Source: Emiliania huxleyi CCMP1516 (lineage: Eukaryota > Haptophyta > Isochrysidales > Noelaerhabdaceae). From it: a stretch of DNA of 64,000 bases. The translations under genes were made by a program, and so were the position numbers. This document shows, piece by piece, positions 32,001 to 41,657 of this stretch. Every line of letters starts with the position of its first letter. Position 1 is the stretch's first letter. The stretch lies in contig NW_005198243.1 in NCBI RefSeq assembly GCF_000372725.1, positions 131,187 to 195,186 of the forward strand, given 5' to 3'. A model generated the notes under the pieces. It saw only the letters and a list, made by a program, of their open reading frames with translations. It was not told the origin of the DNA and searched no databases.

Positions 32001-34614
32001 CAAGCCGCCGTGCAGCAGTGCCCCGTGGCCCGTCGATCCGCCCGCCACGAAGCCGCCAACCTAGGGTTAGGGTTAGGGTCAGGGTTAGGGTTAGGGTCAG
32101 GGGTAGGGGTAGGGAGGGGGAGGGGGAGGGTTGGGGGTAGGGTTAAGGTTAGGGTCAGGGTCAGGGTTAGGTAGGCGTAGGGCTGGGAGTCACGGCCTCG
32201 TGGCGAAGTCCCCTCTCACTTCCTAGTTGGCGGAGTGTCTAGTCTGTGTGTCTGTGTGCCTCTGTATCCGCCGGTGCCCAGTCGCCGGCCAAGGCTGCTC
32301 TTCCCCTCTCCATCTACCTCTCCGACCGAGGCGGTGAGATTGCGATCTCCGCCGAGATTGCGATCTCCATCTATCTCCCCGACCGAGGCGGTGCGACGCG
32401 TGCTCGGGTGCTGCCGCAGCTCCCAGCCGTGCTGGCGCGCGTGGTCCTCGAGGTCGCAAAGCTTGACGCCTATGAAAAAAGAAACACAGCTTGCAAAAAG
32501 GAAATACAGAGGGGGCTCGAGGTCGCAAAGCTTGACGCCCGCGCCGCACCGAATCGTGCCCGCCTAGCTCTCGGGAGATATGGGGAGATATGGGGAGATT
32601 GTGCCCGCCTAGCTCTCGGCTGATCTCGGCTCACCCCGCCGGAGGGAGAGGGAGGGAGGGAGGGAGGGAGGCAGGGAGGGAGGGAGGGAGGGAGGGAGGG
32701 AGGGAGGGANNNNNNNNNNNNNNNNNNNNNNNNNNNNNNNNNNNNNNNNNNNNNNNNNNNNNNNNNNNNNNNNNNNNNNNNNNNNNNNNNNNNNNNNNNN
32801 NNNNNNNNNAGGGAGAGGGAGGGAGGGAGGGAGGGAGAGAAGGCAGGGAGAGGGGGGAGGGAGAAGACAGGGAGAGAGAGAGAGAGAGGCGAGCGCCTCG
32901 GCGTCGATGCTCTCGATCTTGTCGAGACCGGACATGTCCAGCACGACGCCGCCACGCAGCGGGACGGCCTGAAAAAAAGAAACGCGCTGAGCACGGCCTG
33001 AAAAAAAGAAAACATAGCCGCAGGGCTGCCCTGGGCCGGTAGTGAGTGGCGGCGGGCGCCACGTAAACACTCTGTGAGGCGCGGTGGGCGCGGTGGGTGC
33101 GGGCGGATGCGAGTGTCGCGGGGTGTGTGCGGGTCTACGGCGGAGGAGGAGGGCGGCGGGGCGGCCTGCCCGTAGTTGCCGGTGCCCGCGCCGCGCGTCG
33201 TGACGAAGACGCGGTGCCTGACTGCCGCGGCGAGCGACGCGACGACGTCAGCCTCGCTCGTCGCGAGCACGAGCGCGTCGGCGACGCGGCCGGTTAGCTG
33301 CGGCTTGAGGAGGGGAGAGTACCTTTCATTCATCAGCAGTCAGTAGTGAGCAGCGGCCGGTGAGAGTGCCGCTTGAGCAGCGGAGCGTACCAGAAGAAGT
33401 CGCGCGAGCGGCGGGCAATCTCGCGCGCCTCGTTTGGCCCGTCGCCACCCGCCAGCACCTTGACGCCCGAGCCTAGCACACGTGCGCATGGAGTCTGGAG
33501 AAACAGCGTTGGATGTTTACTGGGTAGACACTCTCCAAGGACTCGTCCTCTGGTGTATTGACTTCTCCTCGTTGTGAGTACGCCAACTTCAGGGCGGGAA
33601 GGCGGTGTTGTGCCAGAGTATTCAGAGCGCCGCGTGAATACGCAGGCAGGCCGAGTACAGTGAATCCAGCGGAATACGGTCGAATACAGCGGAAGACGTG
33701 TCCTCTCGAGCGCTGGTTGGGATGCAGGAATCGATCTTCCGCTGCTAGGCGCGAGATAAGGGGAGATATGGGGAGATATGGGGAGATCTTCCGCTTCTAG
33801 GCGCCACGAGCCGCGCAGGTCTTCGACGTACGCCGCCACCGCCGCCGCCGACGCGCGCTCACCGTGCAGGGCTCGCGACTGGGCGCGGCAAGGGGCGGGC
33901 CGGGTGTGCAGGCTGCGCCGTCCGTGCGCCGCGGAACGGACGGCGGAGGCGGCGGCTGGGGTGGCGGAGATGCTGCGGCGGCTGCTACGGACGTGGCGGC
34001 TGCTAGCGCTATCGCCGCTGCCGCCTCTGCCGCCGTCGCTGGAGGCGGCGGAAGCGGCGGAGGCGGCGGAGGAGGCGGCGGAGGCGGCGGAGGAAGCGGC
34101 AGAGGCGACAGCGGAAGCGGCGGCGGAGGAGGAGACGGCTGCGAGAGCCTCGATCTCGACGACAAACTCGGGGCGGGCAAAGCCAGAGACGACCATCAGC
34201 GTGGAGGCGGTCTTCGGAAGCCCGCGCAGCGCCTCGTCGCGCGCCTGCGGGTGCTTTGCAGCGGCTTGTGGACGAGATGCTACATCTCTCTAGGGACGGC
34301 CCCTCTGCGAGGACTGGCCGCACCCGCATGTAGCCTGGCAGGTGCTCCCTCCCGCTCACATACGCATTCAGCCGCACGACGTGCTGCAGGCCTGCGCCCG
34401 AGGCGGCGAGGATGGCGCCGATGTTCTGAAAGGCAATTGCCGCCTGCGCCTCGGCGCTCGCCGGTACGGAGCCGTCGGGCGCGATGCCGAGCTGCCCAGA
34501 CGTGCAGAGAAAAACAGAGGCCGGCGGCACCGACGTGGCGTGAGCGTAGTTCGCGAATGGAGGGTGCACGGCCGCAGGATCAGTCTCCACCGGCGAATGG
34601 ACGACAGCCCTCAT
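29059..34614 (-). CDS. RidA - FAD-linked oxidase - creatininase fusion protein
   Basis: Fourteen exons on the minus strand: 34614-34324, 34244-33812, 33472-33391, 33322-33166, 32968-32897, 32563-32539, 32469-32384, 32060-31974, 31928-31776, 31499-30993, 30861-30688, 30579-30244, 29945-29771 and 29684-29059. All phases agree and the product is 1067 aa. Residues 1-133 are a RidA (YjgF) imine-deaminase domain (FLCTSGQLG, NIGAIL, FVVEIEALA). After an Ala/Ser linker, residues 230-720 are a PCMH-type FAD oxidase of the glycolate/D-lactate oxidase superfamily (TTRGAGTGNYGQ, PSTRRTASVGGFVAGGSTG, C-terminal HGLLNPGKM). Residues 785-1067 are a creatininase-family amidohydrolase (LPLGAVEAHGPHLPLGVD, NSHGGNHA, GGALETS carry the metal ligands). 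Single exons bridge both linkers, so fusion is read directly. The natural substrate is unknown. Confidence 0.82.
29685..29770 (-). other. Fusion-gene intron 13 with 20-bp flanking repeat
   Basis: This 86-nt GC-AG intron begins with GCTTCGCCTGCACACTCGAG, and the following exon begins with the same 20 bases bar one. Between them is a CCCCACATCT minisatellite. The coding join EHA-GFAGTLEL fits creatininases. Confidence 0.8.
29946..30243 (-). repeat. Fusion-gene intron 12: tandem 78-bp units carrying the exon edge
   Basis: The intron consists of three 78-bp units and one 63-bp unit. Each contains ACCTCTCGCAGGCGGTG on the minus strand, a copy of the exon-intron junction (CTCGCAG|GCGGTG). Unit starts on the plus strand are at 29941, 30004, 30082 and 30160, with the edge repeated at 30238. 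Confidence 0.85.
30862..30992 (-). repeat. Fusion-gene intron 10: triplicated exon edge
   Basis: GCACCTCGAGGTGG occurs three times on the minus strand, at the donor (about 31000), mid-intron (about 30936) and the acceptor (about 30870). Each provides an AG|GT site. The coding join LLQHLE-VVNFGG is seamless. Confidence 0.8.
31500..31630 (-). repeat. Dispersed repeat family A inside fusion-gene intron 9
   Basis: On the minus strand GCACTTTGAATGCCGTG and then CCTTGCCCCACCACC match the family A copies. It occupies half of the 276-nt GC-AG intron 31500-31775. The rest is GTGTG/GTGAG simple repeat. Confidence 0.75.
32061..32175 (+). repeat. Interstitial telomere-like repeat in intron 7
   Basis: Degenerate TTAGGG/GTCAGGG units (about 15) start directly at the intron 3' splice site. 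On the coding strand the acceptor reads CCCTAACCCTAG followed by the exon GTTGGCGGC. Confidence 0.85.
32470..32538 (-). other. Fusion-gene intron 6 with 23-bp perfect flanking repeat; adjoining 25-nt microexon
   Basis: The 69-nt GC-AG intron begins GCGTCAAGCTTTGCGACC, and exon 32469 begins with the same 23 bp without mismatch. The exon before it (32563-32539) is only 25 nt but supplies GTIRCGAG, needed by the oxidase domain. Confidence 0.75.
32710..32809. other. Assembly gap (100 N) in intron 5
   Basis: 100 N flanked on both sides by GGGA tandem repeat (about 32641-32709 and 32810-32880). Confidence 0.99.
33473..33811 (-). other. Fusion-gene intron 2 containing family H element
   Basis: This 339-nt GC-AG intron has GGCTCGTGG overlapping the donor, and GGCTCGGGC starts at the acceptor edge. 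Next to the donor the minus strand reads CGCCTAGAAGCGGAAG, the family H left end. GGAATACGGTCGAATACAGC words follow. The join DLRG-SGVKVLAGG is in frame. Confidence 0.75.
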
Positions 34615-35867
34615 GGAGAGGGCACGGCTGCGCTGACTCGTCGCCCGCGCATATAAGAGCGGTGCGGCAGCGTGGCAGCCCGCACGCGAGTACCTAGCCG
34701 CGGCAGCGGCAGCAGCCGTACCGCGAGCACAGATCGGTCGTGTCAACATTGCTCTGTCAAGACTCGAGCCACTCACCACACCAACATCGCGGGGGCGGCA
34801 CCAACACGATATAAACCACACATATACCCCCCCCGAAGAAGAATTTTCCGAACAAGAAAACAACGTCGTTCGCGATTTGACGTGGACACCCCACCCCACC
34901 CACCCCACCCCACCACCCCACTAAACACAAGGCTGGTGGAGTGTTTTTATGGAGGAAGAGGCTAAGGCCGCGGACATCAAGCTTCAAGGCGAATCGGGCT
35001 AATAGGGGAGGCTATCTATCTGGCATGAGAGAGAGATTTTTGAAAACCAACAAGAAATCACGACCTCACAGTGATTTGGGCTCGGCAGCTTGTCCGCCCT
35101 CAGCCGAAGCTGGGGCCGGTCCAGTAGCCGAGAGAGCCCGCGTCGATGAGTTTGACGCGGTCGGGAGGCCTTGCGAAGAGGCCAGCGAGATGGCGATCGC
35201 TGTACTTCATGGCGCCCTCAAAGTGGGGCTGGCTGACTCGCCAGAGGTCGATACTCTGGACAACCCATAGGATGCCACGACTGCCTGAAGGAGAGAGAGG
35301 GAGGCGAGGCCAGAGGCAGACTCAGCTGCTCTCTCGGGTGATCTCGCTTTGGTGGCTGAAGAACCCGATGGTCCTGTCAGATTCGCGTTCCGAGTTGTAG
35401 GGGGAGAAGATTGCGGGGGGGGATCGTGTCAGCGCTTCCTTGAAGTACAGCGGACCGCCAGGCTCGCTGGCTGCATCCGCAGGGAGGCAGCATATCAGGC
35501 ACCAGTCTTCTGGAGAGCTCGACAGCTGCAGCCGCGATGGCAGAGTCGGCCGCGGCTCGAGCCAGCAGCTTTTGGCTGCGGGATCGAATCGCGGAAGGCA
35601 CATGCCCTCGCGGAGCGACGCGGGTCGCGCAGCGCGCGCGTGTGCGAAATGCGACAACAGACGACAGACGACTGACGACAGACGCCTGAGCGCTGAACGG
35701 CTGAACGACCGTCGCCGCAATCGCCACCGCCGCCATTTTGACGAGCAGCGCGAGCGCGCTCGTCGGCGGCCAGCCGTCGCGGGCCGGGCCGAGCCCGGCC
35801 TCGGCCGGCCGCGCCGCCGCGGCAGGCCCGGAGGCCAGCATGGCGGCCGACCAGCTGATAAGGAGTC

Positions 35868-35995
35868 AGGCGCGCACCGGCACTGCACTAACACAGGTAC
35901 ACCACGGGAGCCGCCTAAGCGACTCCTGCGAGGGCGGCGAGGCACTTAGCTCCGTGCACCCGCCCGCCCCCGCCACAGGCAAGCTCATTCACAAC
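35868..35995 (-). repeat. Dispersed repeat family C, copy 2
   Basis: Contains GAGGCACTTAGCTCCGTGCA and GGCAAGCTCATTCAC, the reverse complement of 17666-17790. Confidence 0.85.
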
Positions 35996-36002
35996 CTGCT
36001 CT

Positions 36003-36330
36003 GCGATTGCCGTGTGAAGAACGACTGAGATACGCCGCTTCTGCAGCCCCAGCCAATTCTTAGTGGTCCAAGTCACCTCATCGAGGTACTGGGCCCGCGT
36101 CAGCTTGTTCTGTAGCACGTCCGCCGCCTTCCGGAGGATCTCACGGACCCCCTTTCCATCTCTTTCCGAACCCGCCGAACGATTCGAACAGCAGCAGCTG
36201 CACTTCAACGCCCTTGTCTTCCCTGGCGTAGCGGTAGTCCCCGCTGTAGGACGGTATGCGGCGGTCGCCGCCCACCACCCTGCCCCCCTGGTATGCCAGC
36301 GTCCGGTCCCTTGCCCTCTCTCGCCCTTGC
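36003..36330 (-). pseudogene. Retroelement-like protein fragment
   Basis: Two overlapping minus-strand frames, joined by one frameshift near 36150, read VEVQLLLFESFGGFGK and then GVREILRKAADVLQNKLTRA, TWTTKNWLGLQKRRISVVLH. This resembles the region after reverse transcriptase in algal non-LTR-type elements ('FE.FGGF...WSAR.W...Q...ISVALH'). The resemblance is from memory. It is followed directly by family C, possibly the element's own 3' part. Confidence 0.35.
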
Positions 36331-36941
36331 TCTTCCTCTCCCCCTCCATGCCGCTCCCCCCGTACCCCTCCCCCCCCCCCCCCCTCCTTCCCTCTCCGGG
36401 ATGAGATGCGCACTGCTGTCCCTGGAGGGGGGTCGGGTGGTGAGGGCATTGATTGGATCATCGTGTTATTCGCGGTCACCCACGGACGATCGCTGGAGTG
36501 GGCCGAAGGACAGAGAGGCTTGCTTGTGTGGGGGCGCGTGGGCGCCCACTCAGGCTCGGCCTCCGTTGTCTCAGCCTTCAGTTCACCTCTCCTAGCGCCC
36601 GGTTTGGTGTGGTGACCTTCATTTCGGGGTCGAAGGTGCTGCACACACTTGCCCCCTGGTGTTCTGGCACGACTTCGGGTTCGGCGCGTTCTCCATAGGA
36701 GTTCGGGTGTTTTTCTTTTTTTGGAATTCTTTTTGGGACCATTATGATTTCGCTAGTACAGGCCGTTTGTCGTACAGGCCGTCTATCTCTCCAGGCCTTT
36801 TGTCTCCTGTCACAAGACTCTCGGCCGACATGCTCTCTCTAGGCCGTTTGTCTCTTATTACGAGGCATTCGGCTGACATGATCTCATCTTCTCTCTAGGG
36901 CTCCATCGGGGCGCCCGAGGAGGAGGCGCCCGACGTGCAGC

Positions 36942-38242
36942 TTATCGGTGCATGGTCGCTCCAGCGCGGGGCGCGGGCGGAAACATCAGCACCTGGTAGC
37001 GGTTGAGTGCGCGAGTGATGTCTTCTCGCCGCTGCTCCCCGCTGAGGTGGCAGAGGAAGAAGCCGCAGAGGGGCGGGTGCGGCCACGGCCCCTCGCTCCA
37101 CTCTCGGAAGCGGTCGTAGTGCTTGGTGTACGCAGCTGAGCCGTCGGGGGCGCGCGCGGCGAGCTTGCGCACGACATACGCATACGACTGCACCGCCTGC
37201 GACCAACGGTTGACGGGTGGGAGAGAAGCGCGGGGCAGCGTTGGCTGCAGGCATTGTGTTTCGGCGCCTGGGTCAGCTCGGTCGTCTTCTCCCACTTCGG
37301 GTAGGAGACTCGGATCAAGTCCCCAGGCTCGAGCTCGACCTGAGGAAATGAAACAGTTATTGATGAACGGAACGGATGGGCGTGTGAGGCGTGGCCGTGT
37401 GCGCGGTTGGCGAGTTGAGGGATGAGGTACACACCGGGCAAGGTTCAAGCCGTCTATACGGTACTCTCCCACGGAAGGTGCAGTGAGGGTGAGCAGACCT
37501 CTTTCCCTTGGTAGGTGAACTTGTCGCCAGGCTGCGGGACGTAGAGGAAGCTCGCGCCGAGCGGGATGGCGATCCACCTTCCGGAGGGGGAGGTTGAAAA
37601 CCGCATGACGCCGCCGTCGCGCGTCGAGAAGAGCGTCAGGCAGGTCCCGGCGCAGCTGGCGTCGGTGGTGCGGTTGCCGTTGCCCTTGAACCCGAGCAAC
37701 CCATCCCATTCGACGTTGGGGTTGCGTCTCCACTCGACATCGTCGAGGGTAATCAGAGTCTCTGGAGCGATGTTGAACTCCATCCAAAGCAGCCCCCGCA
37801 GCTCCTCTGGGCACAGGTTGTGCTCCTCCGCCACTCCAAGCATCACCGGCACAAAGGCTTCGGGAGAGGCGACGTCGACGGTGTGCATCCCCGGGCAGCA
37901 CAGGCAGCAGCCGATCGGCGCGCAGCAGCTCAGCGAGCGCGGGTACATGACGGAGAGGCAAAAGAGCGGGTTCCACGGAGAGTCGAGCCAGCCGAGCTGA
38001 GGCATGCTCAGCTCGAGAGGAGGCTTGGCTTCGACATCCCACCTCTCGAGCCGCCCGTCGAACTCGCGGCTCCACTTGCTGGGCTCGCGCGCCCAGTGCT
38101 CCGCTATGATGGCGTCATAGGAGCCGAGCCCGCACGGCCCGCAGCAATACGTGTGCGCCTTTGGCACACTACCAGGACAGCACACAAGCGGGCCTCCCAC
38201 CAGCTCGCGGTCAACGTGTATTTGCGACTTTGTGGCTTCCAT
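36942..38242 (-). CDS. Cysteine-rich protein, unknown function
   Basis: Exons 38242-37499, 37339-37268 and 37196-36942 give 356 aa with all phases matching. Intron 1 is GT-AG (159 nt) and intron 2 is GC-AG (71 nt, donor GCGCCG, next exon GCGGTG). The N-terminal part has cysteine clusters PLVCCPG, YCCGPCGLG and SCCAPIGCCLCCPG, as if for lipidation or metal binding. It is followed by a compact region (LLGFKGNGNRTTDASCAGTC, RWIAIPLGASFLYVPQPGDK) and a C-terminal tail YVVRKLAARAPDG...HLSGEQRREDITRAL. A palmitoylated, scramblase-like or phytanoyl-type membrane-associated protein is imaginable, but no family is recognised. The ATG at 38242 is the only one that includes the first Cys pair. Confidence 0.6.
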
Positions 38243-39449
38243 GACAGCACAGCCGTCGGCGATGGGTGCTCCCTATCCGCGTGAATCTTGGACGCGCCTC
38301 GATGCACACGATAACACACACGGCGTCGGAGTCTTTTGCGGGGTATGGTATGGTTGCCCAAATGGGTCGACGATGAACGGTGACGAAACCCACCCCACCA
38401 CACTGAAAGACTACCGGTCAGATGACGACACACTCCCAGACGCCCGCCGATGAAGCCGGGTCGCCATTGCGTCTCCTGCCCTGGTGCTGTGCTGTGCGCC
38501 GTACCCCGTGAGAGAGAGAGAGAGAGAGAGAGAGTCGGAAAATGCAGCGACAAAAGTGATGATCCAGAAGATAGACGTGGAGTGTGCAAACGCAAATGGA
38601 TTTCTGTTCGTGCCAAACCCTAATGCAGTACGACGTCACATGGCCACGAAAGGAGGGGGGTTCGATCTGGCGACGGAGGACTGTGGGCCATCGCGGGGAC
38701 GGCCCGCCGGAGGCGGGCTCGATTGATCCGGATGGTCACACCCGGTGGGAGGCACCGAGGCGTCGCGGGGACGCTCTTCTGTTCAGTCGACGCTCGTCGT
38801 CCACTGAGAACTCAGTGGTTGTCACCACTTTGTATTCTTTAATATTAACCTTGCGAACTCGTCCCCCCCGGCAGGGCTATGCAACTGTGACCAGTGTGTG
38901 CTGTCTACGCCTGAACCAGGTGTCAAATCTGCCGATGCGTGACCTGCGTGGGCTGCTCTGTGAGGGGTCCAGGCATTGTCCGACGGGTAGGGGGTCTGTG
39001 CCCGGGCGGTGTCCGGTGCGGAGTCTCTCTCTGATCCCGCCTGTGGTGTTGGGTGCGAGGTCGTGGAAGCTTCGATCCCAAGGGGGGGAGCTGATCCCAC
39101 TCGGTAACCAACTCTCAGGGGCAGTAGGTGGGCGGGCTTCAAGCGCGCTCATCTCGATCGTCAAGGCGTCGCTACGCGCGGTCTTCCGCGGGGGGAGCTT
39201 CGTCGACGGGTGCGGGAGCGCAGCGCAGACAGTGCTGCGGCGATGCCTCCGGCTGTTTGCGGCGGGCGGCTTGCTGCTCGCGGCGATGGCGAAAAACTCG
39301 TCTCGTGGCACACCAAGGGCTTATGCTCTGTCGAGACGTGAGGCGTATGCGCCAGGAGGGGAGGGCGCATGCGTAACGACGCTGCTAGAGATGCCTTTCG
39401 GGGCCCAGAGATAAAACTTCTGATGCCATGCGTGACCTAGTAGTGTCCC

Positions 39450-39590
39450 CAGCTATGGGCGTGTCCACGTTGGAGCCAGGTGTGGTGTGGACGCGAGAAT
39501 AGCTCCGCCGTTCATGGAGGCAACCGATGCGAGTCGACTGGTGTGTGTCGTCGTGGTTTCGTATCAAGAATTCTCTCTCTCTCGTACCCC
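39450..39590 (+). repeat. Dispersed repeat family E, long copy
   Basis: From GGGCGTGTCCACGTTGGAGC to CAAGAATTCTCTCTCTCTCG. It matches the reverse complement of 49262-49395 almost throughout. Confidence 0.85.
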
Positions 39591-39789
39591 GTACCGGCGA
39601 ATCGTACCACATATTAGCTGTATCTCCGCCTCTGCGCCACCGACCGACTTTTGCTAAAACGCCTCTCTCTGTACGTGACGGATGGCACCCGCACGCTCCA
39701 AAACCAAATGCGTATCCGACCACAAAACGTCGACCCGTCATGTGCACGTGCCCGACACGCCCCGATTTGTTAGGCACGCCAATCAGGTA

Positions 39790-39930
39790 AGGTAAGGTAA
39801 GGTAAGGACTCTTTAAGGTAAACTTCTCCGCACACACACGAGGTGGTGGGGCAAGGGGGGGCGACCCTCGCGTCTCCACGTCTAACGACAGGAGCCCCAC
39901 GGCATTCAAAGTGCAAGGCCCAGTGCGCGT
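39790..39930 (-). repeat. Dispersed repeat family A, copy 3
   Basis: Begins with GGTAAGGTAAGGTAAGG (the tail) and ends GGCATTCAAAGTGCAAGGCC. Confidence 0.85.
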
Positions 39931-39986
39931 GCTGTAACTCCAATGCGTCTCTACTCTGCCCGGGCGCAACCCCAACTGGGCCCAAT

Positions 39987-40895
39987 TCAGGACCATCCAC
40001 GCGGCAAGGCGATGGTTTGAACACTCCGATTTGGGCACGGCTCGAGTATGCGCCCCATCTCGTGCTGCGCCTGGGACGTGAAAGGCAGCGTGCCTTTTGG
40101 CCGGGGCGCCTTCCAATCTACTAGCGCCAGGAGCCGCGTGTACGCCGGAGCAAAGCTCGGGGCCTCCCCAGCCGCGAAGTCCTCGCGTTTGCGGGACGCC
40201 AGGGCTGCGGCTTCGAGCGTGGTGGAGAAGTGATCAAATGCGCCCACGTTCAGGCAACGTTGGCGGGACTGGCCGCCCATAGACTGGCCGCGCACCACCG
40301 CGGTGTGCGCCGTCACGAAGCGCGGCACTTGGCCGTTAATACGCGAACGCAGCAGAGTGAGCTTGGCGGCAACCCCTCCAATGCGGCGCCGGAGAGTCGA
40401 GCAGACTGGGAATTGCTCGAAAAGGCTGGTGGCATGCGTCACCTTGCGCATGCCGATGAGCCCCTGGGCCAGGCGGTCGCTCATGCGACCGCATGCCGCG
40501 CTCAAGCGCGTCTGCTTGAGCATCTGCGCCACGTTACAGGGCCAGGTGAAGAACTCGTCAACATCAGCCCAGATGAGCCAAGCATCCTCTGGCAACAAGC
40601 CAAGAAACGTGTTCACCCCATTACGGAGTCGCGCCGCGAGCCCAGAGCTGTTCATCCCTCGCTCCAGAACAGTCACATTGCGAACCTGGTGAGCTGCGAG
40701 GGCCTCTAGCGCCAGCTCAAGCTCACGGTCGCTCTGGGATGGCTCAAGGTGCACAGAAGCATGTGTCGCCAAACGCACGCCCTGCTCCATGTAGTGGCCC
40801 AGCCAGTGGCGTAGAAGCGCGTGACTCTGCGCACTTGCCTGCGTCCAGAGGTATGTGTGGTCGGCAAGCCCACCAAGGCCGCAGGCGCCGACCAT
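39987..40895 (-). CDS. Putative glycosyltransferase (DxD type)
   Basis: Single exon, 302 aa from the ATG at 40895. HTYLWTQASAQSHALLRHWL and HYMEQGV are followed by LEALAAHQVRNVTVLERGMN and then WLIWADVDEFFTWPCN, where DVD is the likely metal-binding DxD of a GT-A fold. Downstream are TLRRRIGGVAAKLTLLRSRI and FVTAHTAVVRG, matching DUF23/GT92-like enzymes in order. Such proteins are usually lumenal in the Golgi, but no membrane anchor precedes the first Met. An overlapping frame upstream starts MNKSAGRRLLALSTFTRVIT, and a 5' exon or frameshift could supply one. The acceptor sugar cannot be told. Confidence 0.6.
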   Translation of the reverse strand: MVGACGLGGLADHTYLWTQASAQSHALLRHWLGHYMEQGVRLATHASVHLEPSQSDRELELALEALAAHQVRNVTVLERGMNSSGLAARLRNGVNTFLGLLPEDAWLIWADVDEFFTWPCNVAQMLKQTRLSAACGRMSDRLAQGLIGMRKVTHATSLFEQFPVCSTLRRRIGGVAAKLTLLRSRINGQVPRFVTAHTAVVRGQSMGGQSRQRCLNVGAFDHFSTTLEAAALASRKREDFAAGEAPSFAPAYTRLLALVDWKAPRPKGTLPFTSQAQHEMGRILEPCPNRSVQTIALPRGWS

Positions 40896-41104
40896 GCGCC
40901 CCGCGGTTGGGCTTGACGCGTGATTACCCGCGTAAAGGTGCTAAGAGCCAAGAGCCGCCGCCCGGCGGACTTATTCAAAAACGCCGTGCCGCCGTACCGC
41001 CGCTCCTACCTGGCGGCTCAGCGGTACAGTGCCGCGCTGTGGTGGGCCGCGTTGTTGCCGCCGAAAGAAAGAAGAATTTTAGAAGGAAGAATTTTGCCGA
41101 CATT

Positions 41105-41243
41105 CCTTCACAAAATTGGGCAAGGGACTGGCGCGCACTGGCACTAACACAGGTACACCACTGGAGCCGCCTTAGCGACTCACGGCGAGGCACTTAGCTC
41201 CGTGCACTCGACCGCCCTCGCCGCTGGCAAGCTCATTCAGCCG
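41105..41243 (-). repeat. Dispersed repeat family C, copy 3
   Basis: GGCGCGCACTGGCACTAACA through GAGGCACTTAGCTCCGTGCA to GGCAAGCTCATTCAG. It abuts family F directly. Confidence 0.85.
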
Positions 41244-41400
41244 CTCGCGGTTCGTACGCCCGCTTGCGGGTTCGAGTGGCGGGCTATCCCGCTTGCGGGA
41301 TGGCTTAGCGGGTTCGAGCCGTCACACATTGGCTGCCGGGGTGTGCCGAGGGGGGGCTGGGTGGGCGGTAAGCCGTCATTGCCCGGCGCTGCTTGCACAC
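41244..41400 (+). repeat. Dispersed repeat family F, copy 1
   Basis: About 157 bp, differing at only a few positions from 45094-45252 (GCCCGCTTGCGGGTTCGAGT ... GTCATTGCCCGGCGCTGCTT). It carries TGGCTTAGCGG followed by GGTTCGAGCC, faintly like pol III A and B boxes but too close together. Confidence 0.85.
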
Positions 41401-41657
41401 CCCCACCGCCTCCTACGCGGACCGACTCGACGGTGACTCTGCTGCACGCCGTTTCAGAAATTTTCTCAGCGTGAGCGAGACGTGGAAGAGTGCCACCGTC
41501 GGGTAGGACGGGTCGGCCCGGAGTATCAGAGTGTAGCCGTCGTGGTCGCGGCGAGCAGCGCCGGCCACTCCGGCGCCGCGTCGGCAACGTGGGAGCATGT
41601 CCCACCGCCACTTCGCGGTCGCAGCGCTGTTGTCGCCCAAAACGCCGCTACGTACCT

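Larger units (their letters stand above)
34615..36941. other. Intergenic region with fragments
   Basis: On the minus strand 35050-35270 can encode QSIDLWRVSQPHFEGAMKYS and LAGLFARPPDRVKLIDAGSL. It looks like real coding sequence but is not recognised and has in-frame stops on both sides. Family C lies at 35868-35995 and a retroelement-like fragment at 36003-36330. No other gene is supported. A C run at 36368-36383 breaks frames. Confidence 0.4.
38243..39986. other. Intergenic region with repeats E and A
   Basis: A (GA)n tract lies at 38510-38533. Family E lies at 39450-39590 and family A at 39790-39930. The long open frame at 38584-39414 is without motif and is not supported. Confidence 0.4.

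Noticed and set aside
35050..35420. Gene call for the minus-strand stretch LWRVSQPHFEGAMKYS
   Set aside because: The peptide looks real, but no start, splice context or family could be supported; kept only as a note in the intergenic entry.
38584..39414. 276-codon open frame
   Set aside because: No recognisable domain, crosses low-complexity and repeat-like sequence, and other frames are equally open.
41244..41400. tRNA gene call in family F
   Set aside because: A- and B-box-like words are adjacent rather than about 30-60 bp apart and no cloverleaf can be drawn.
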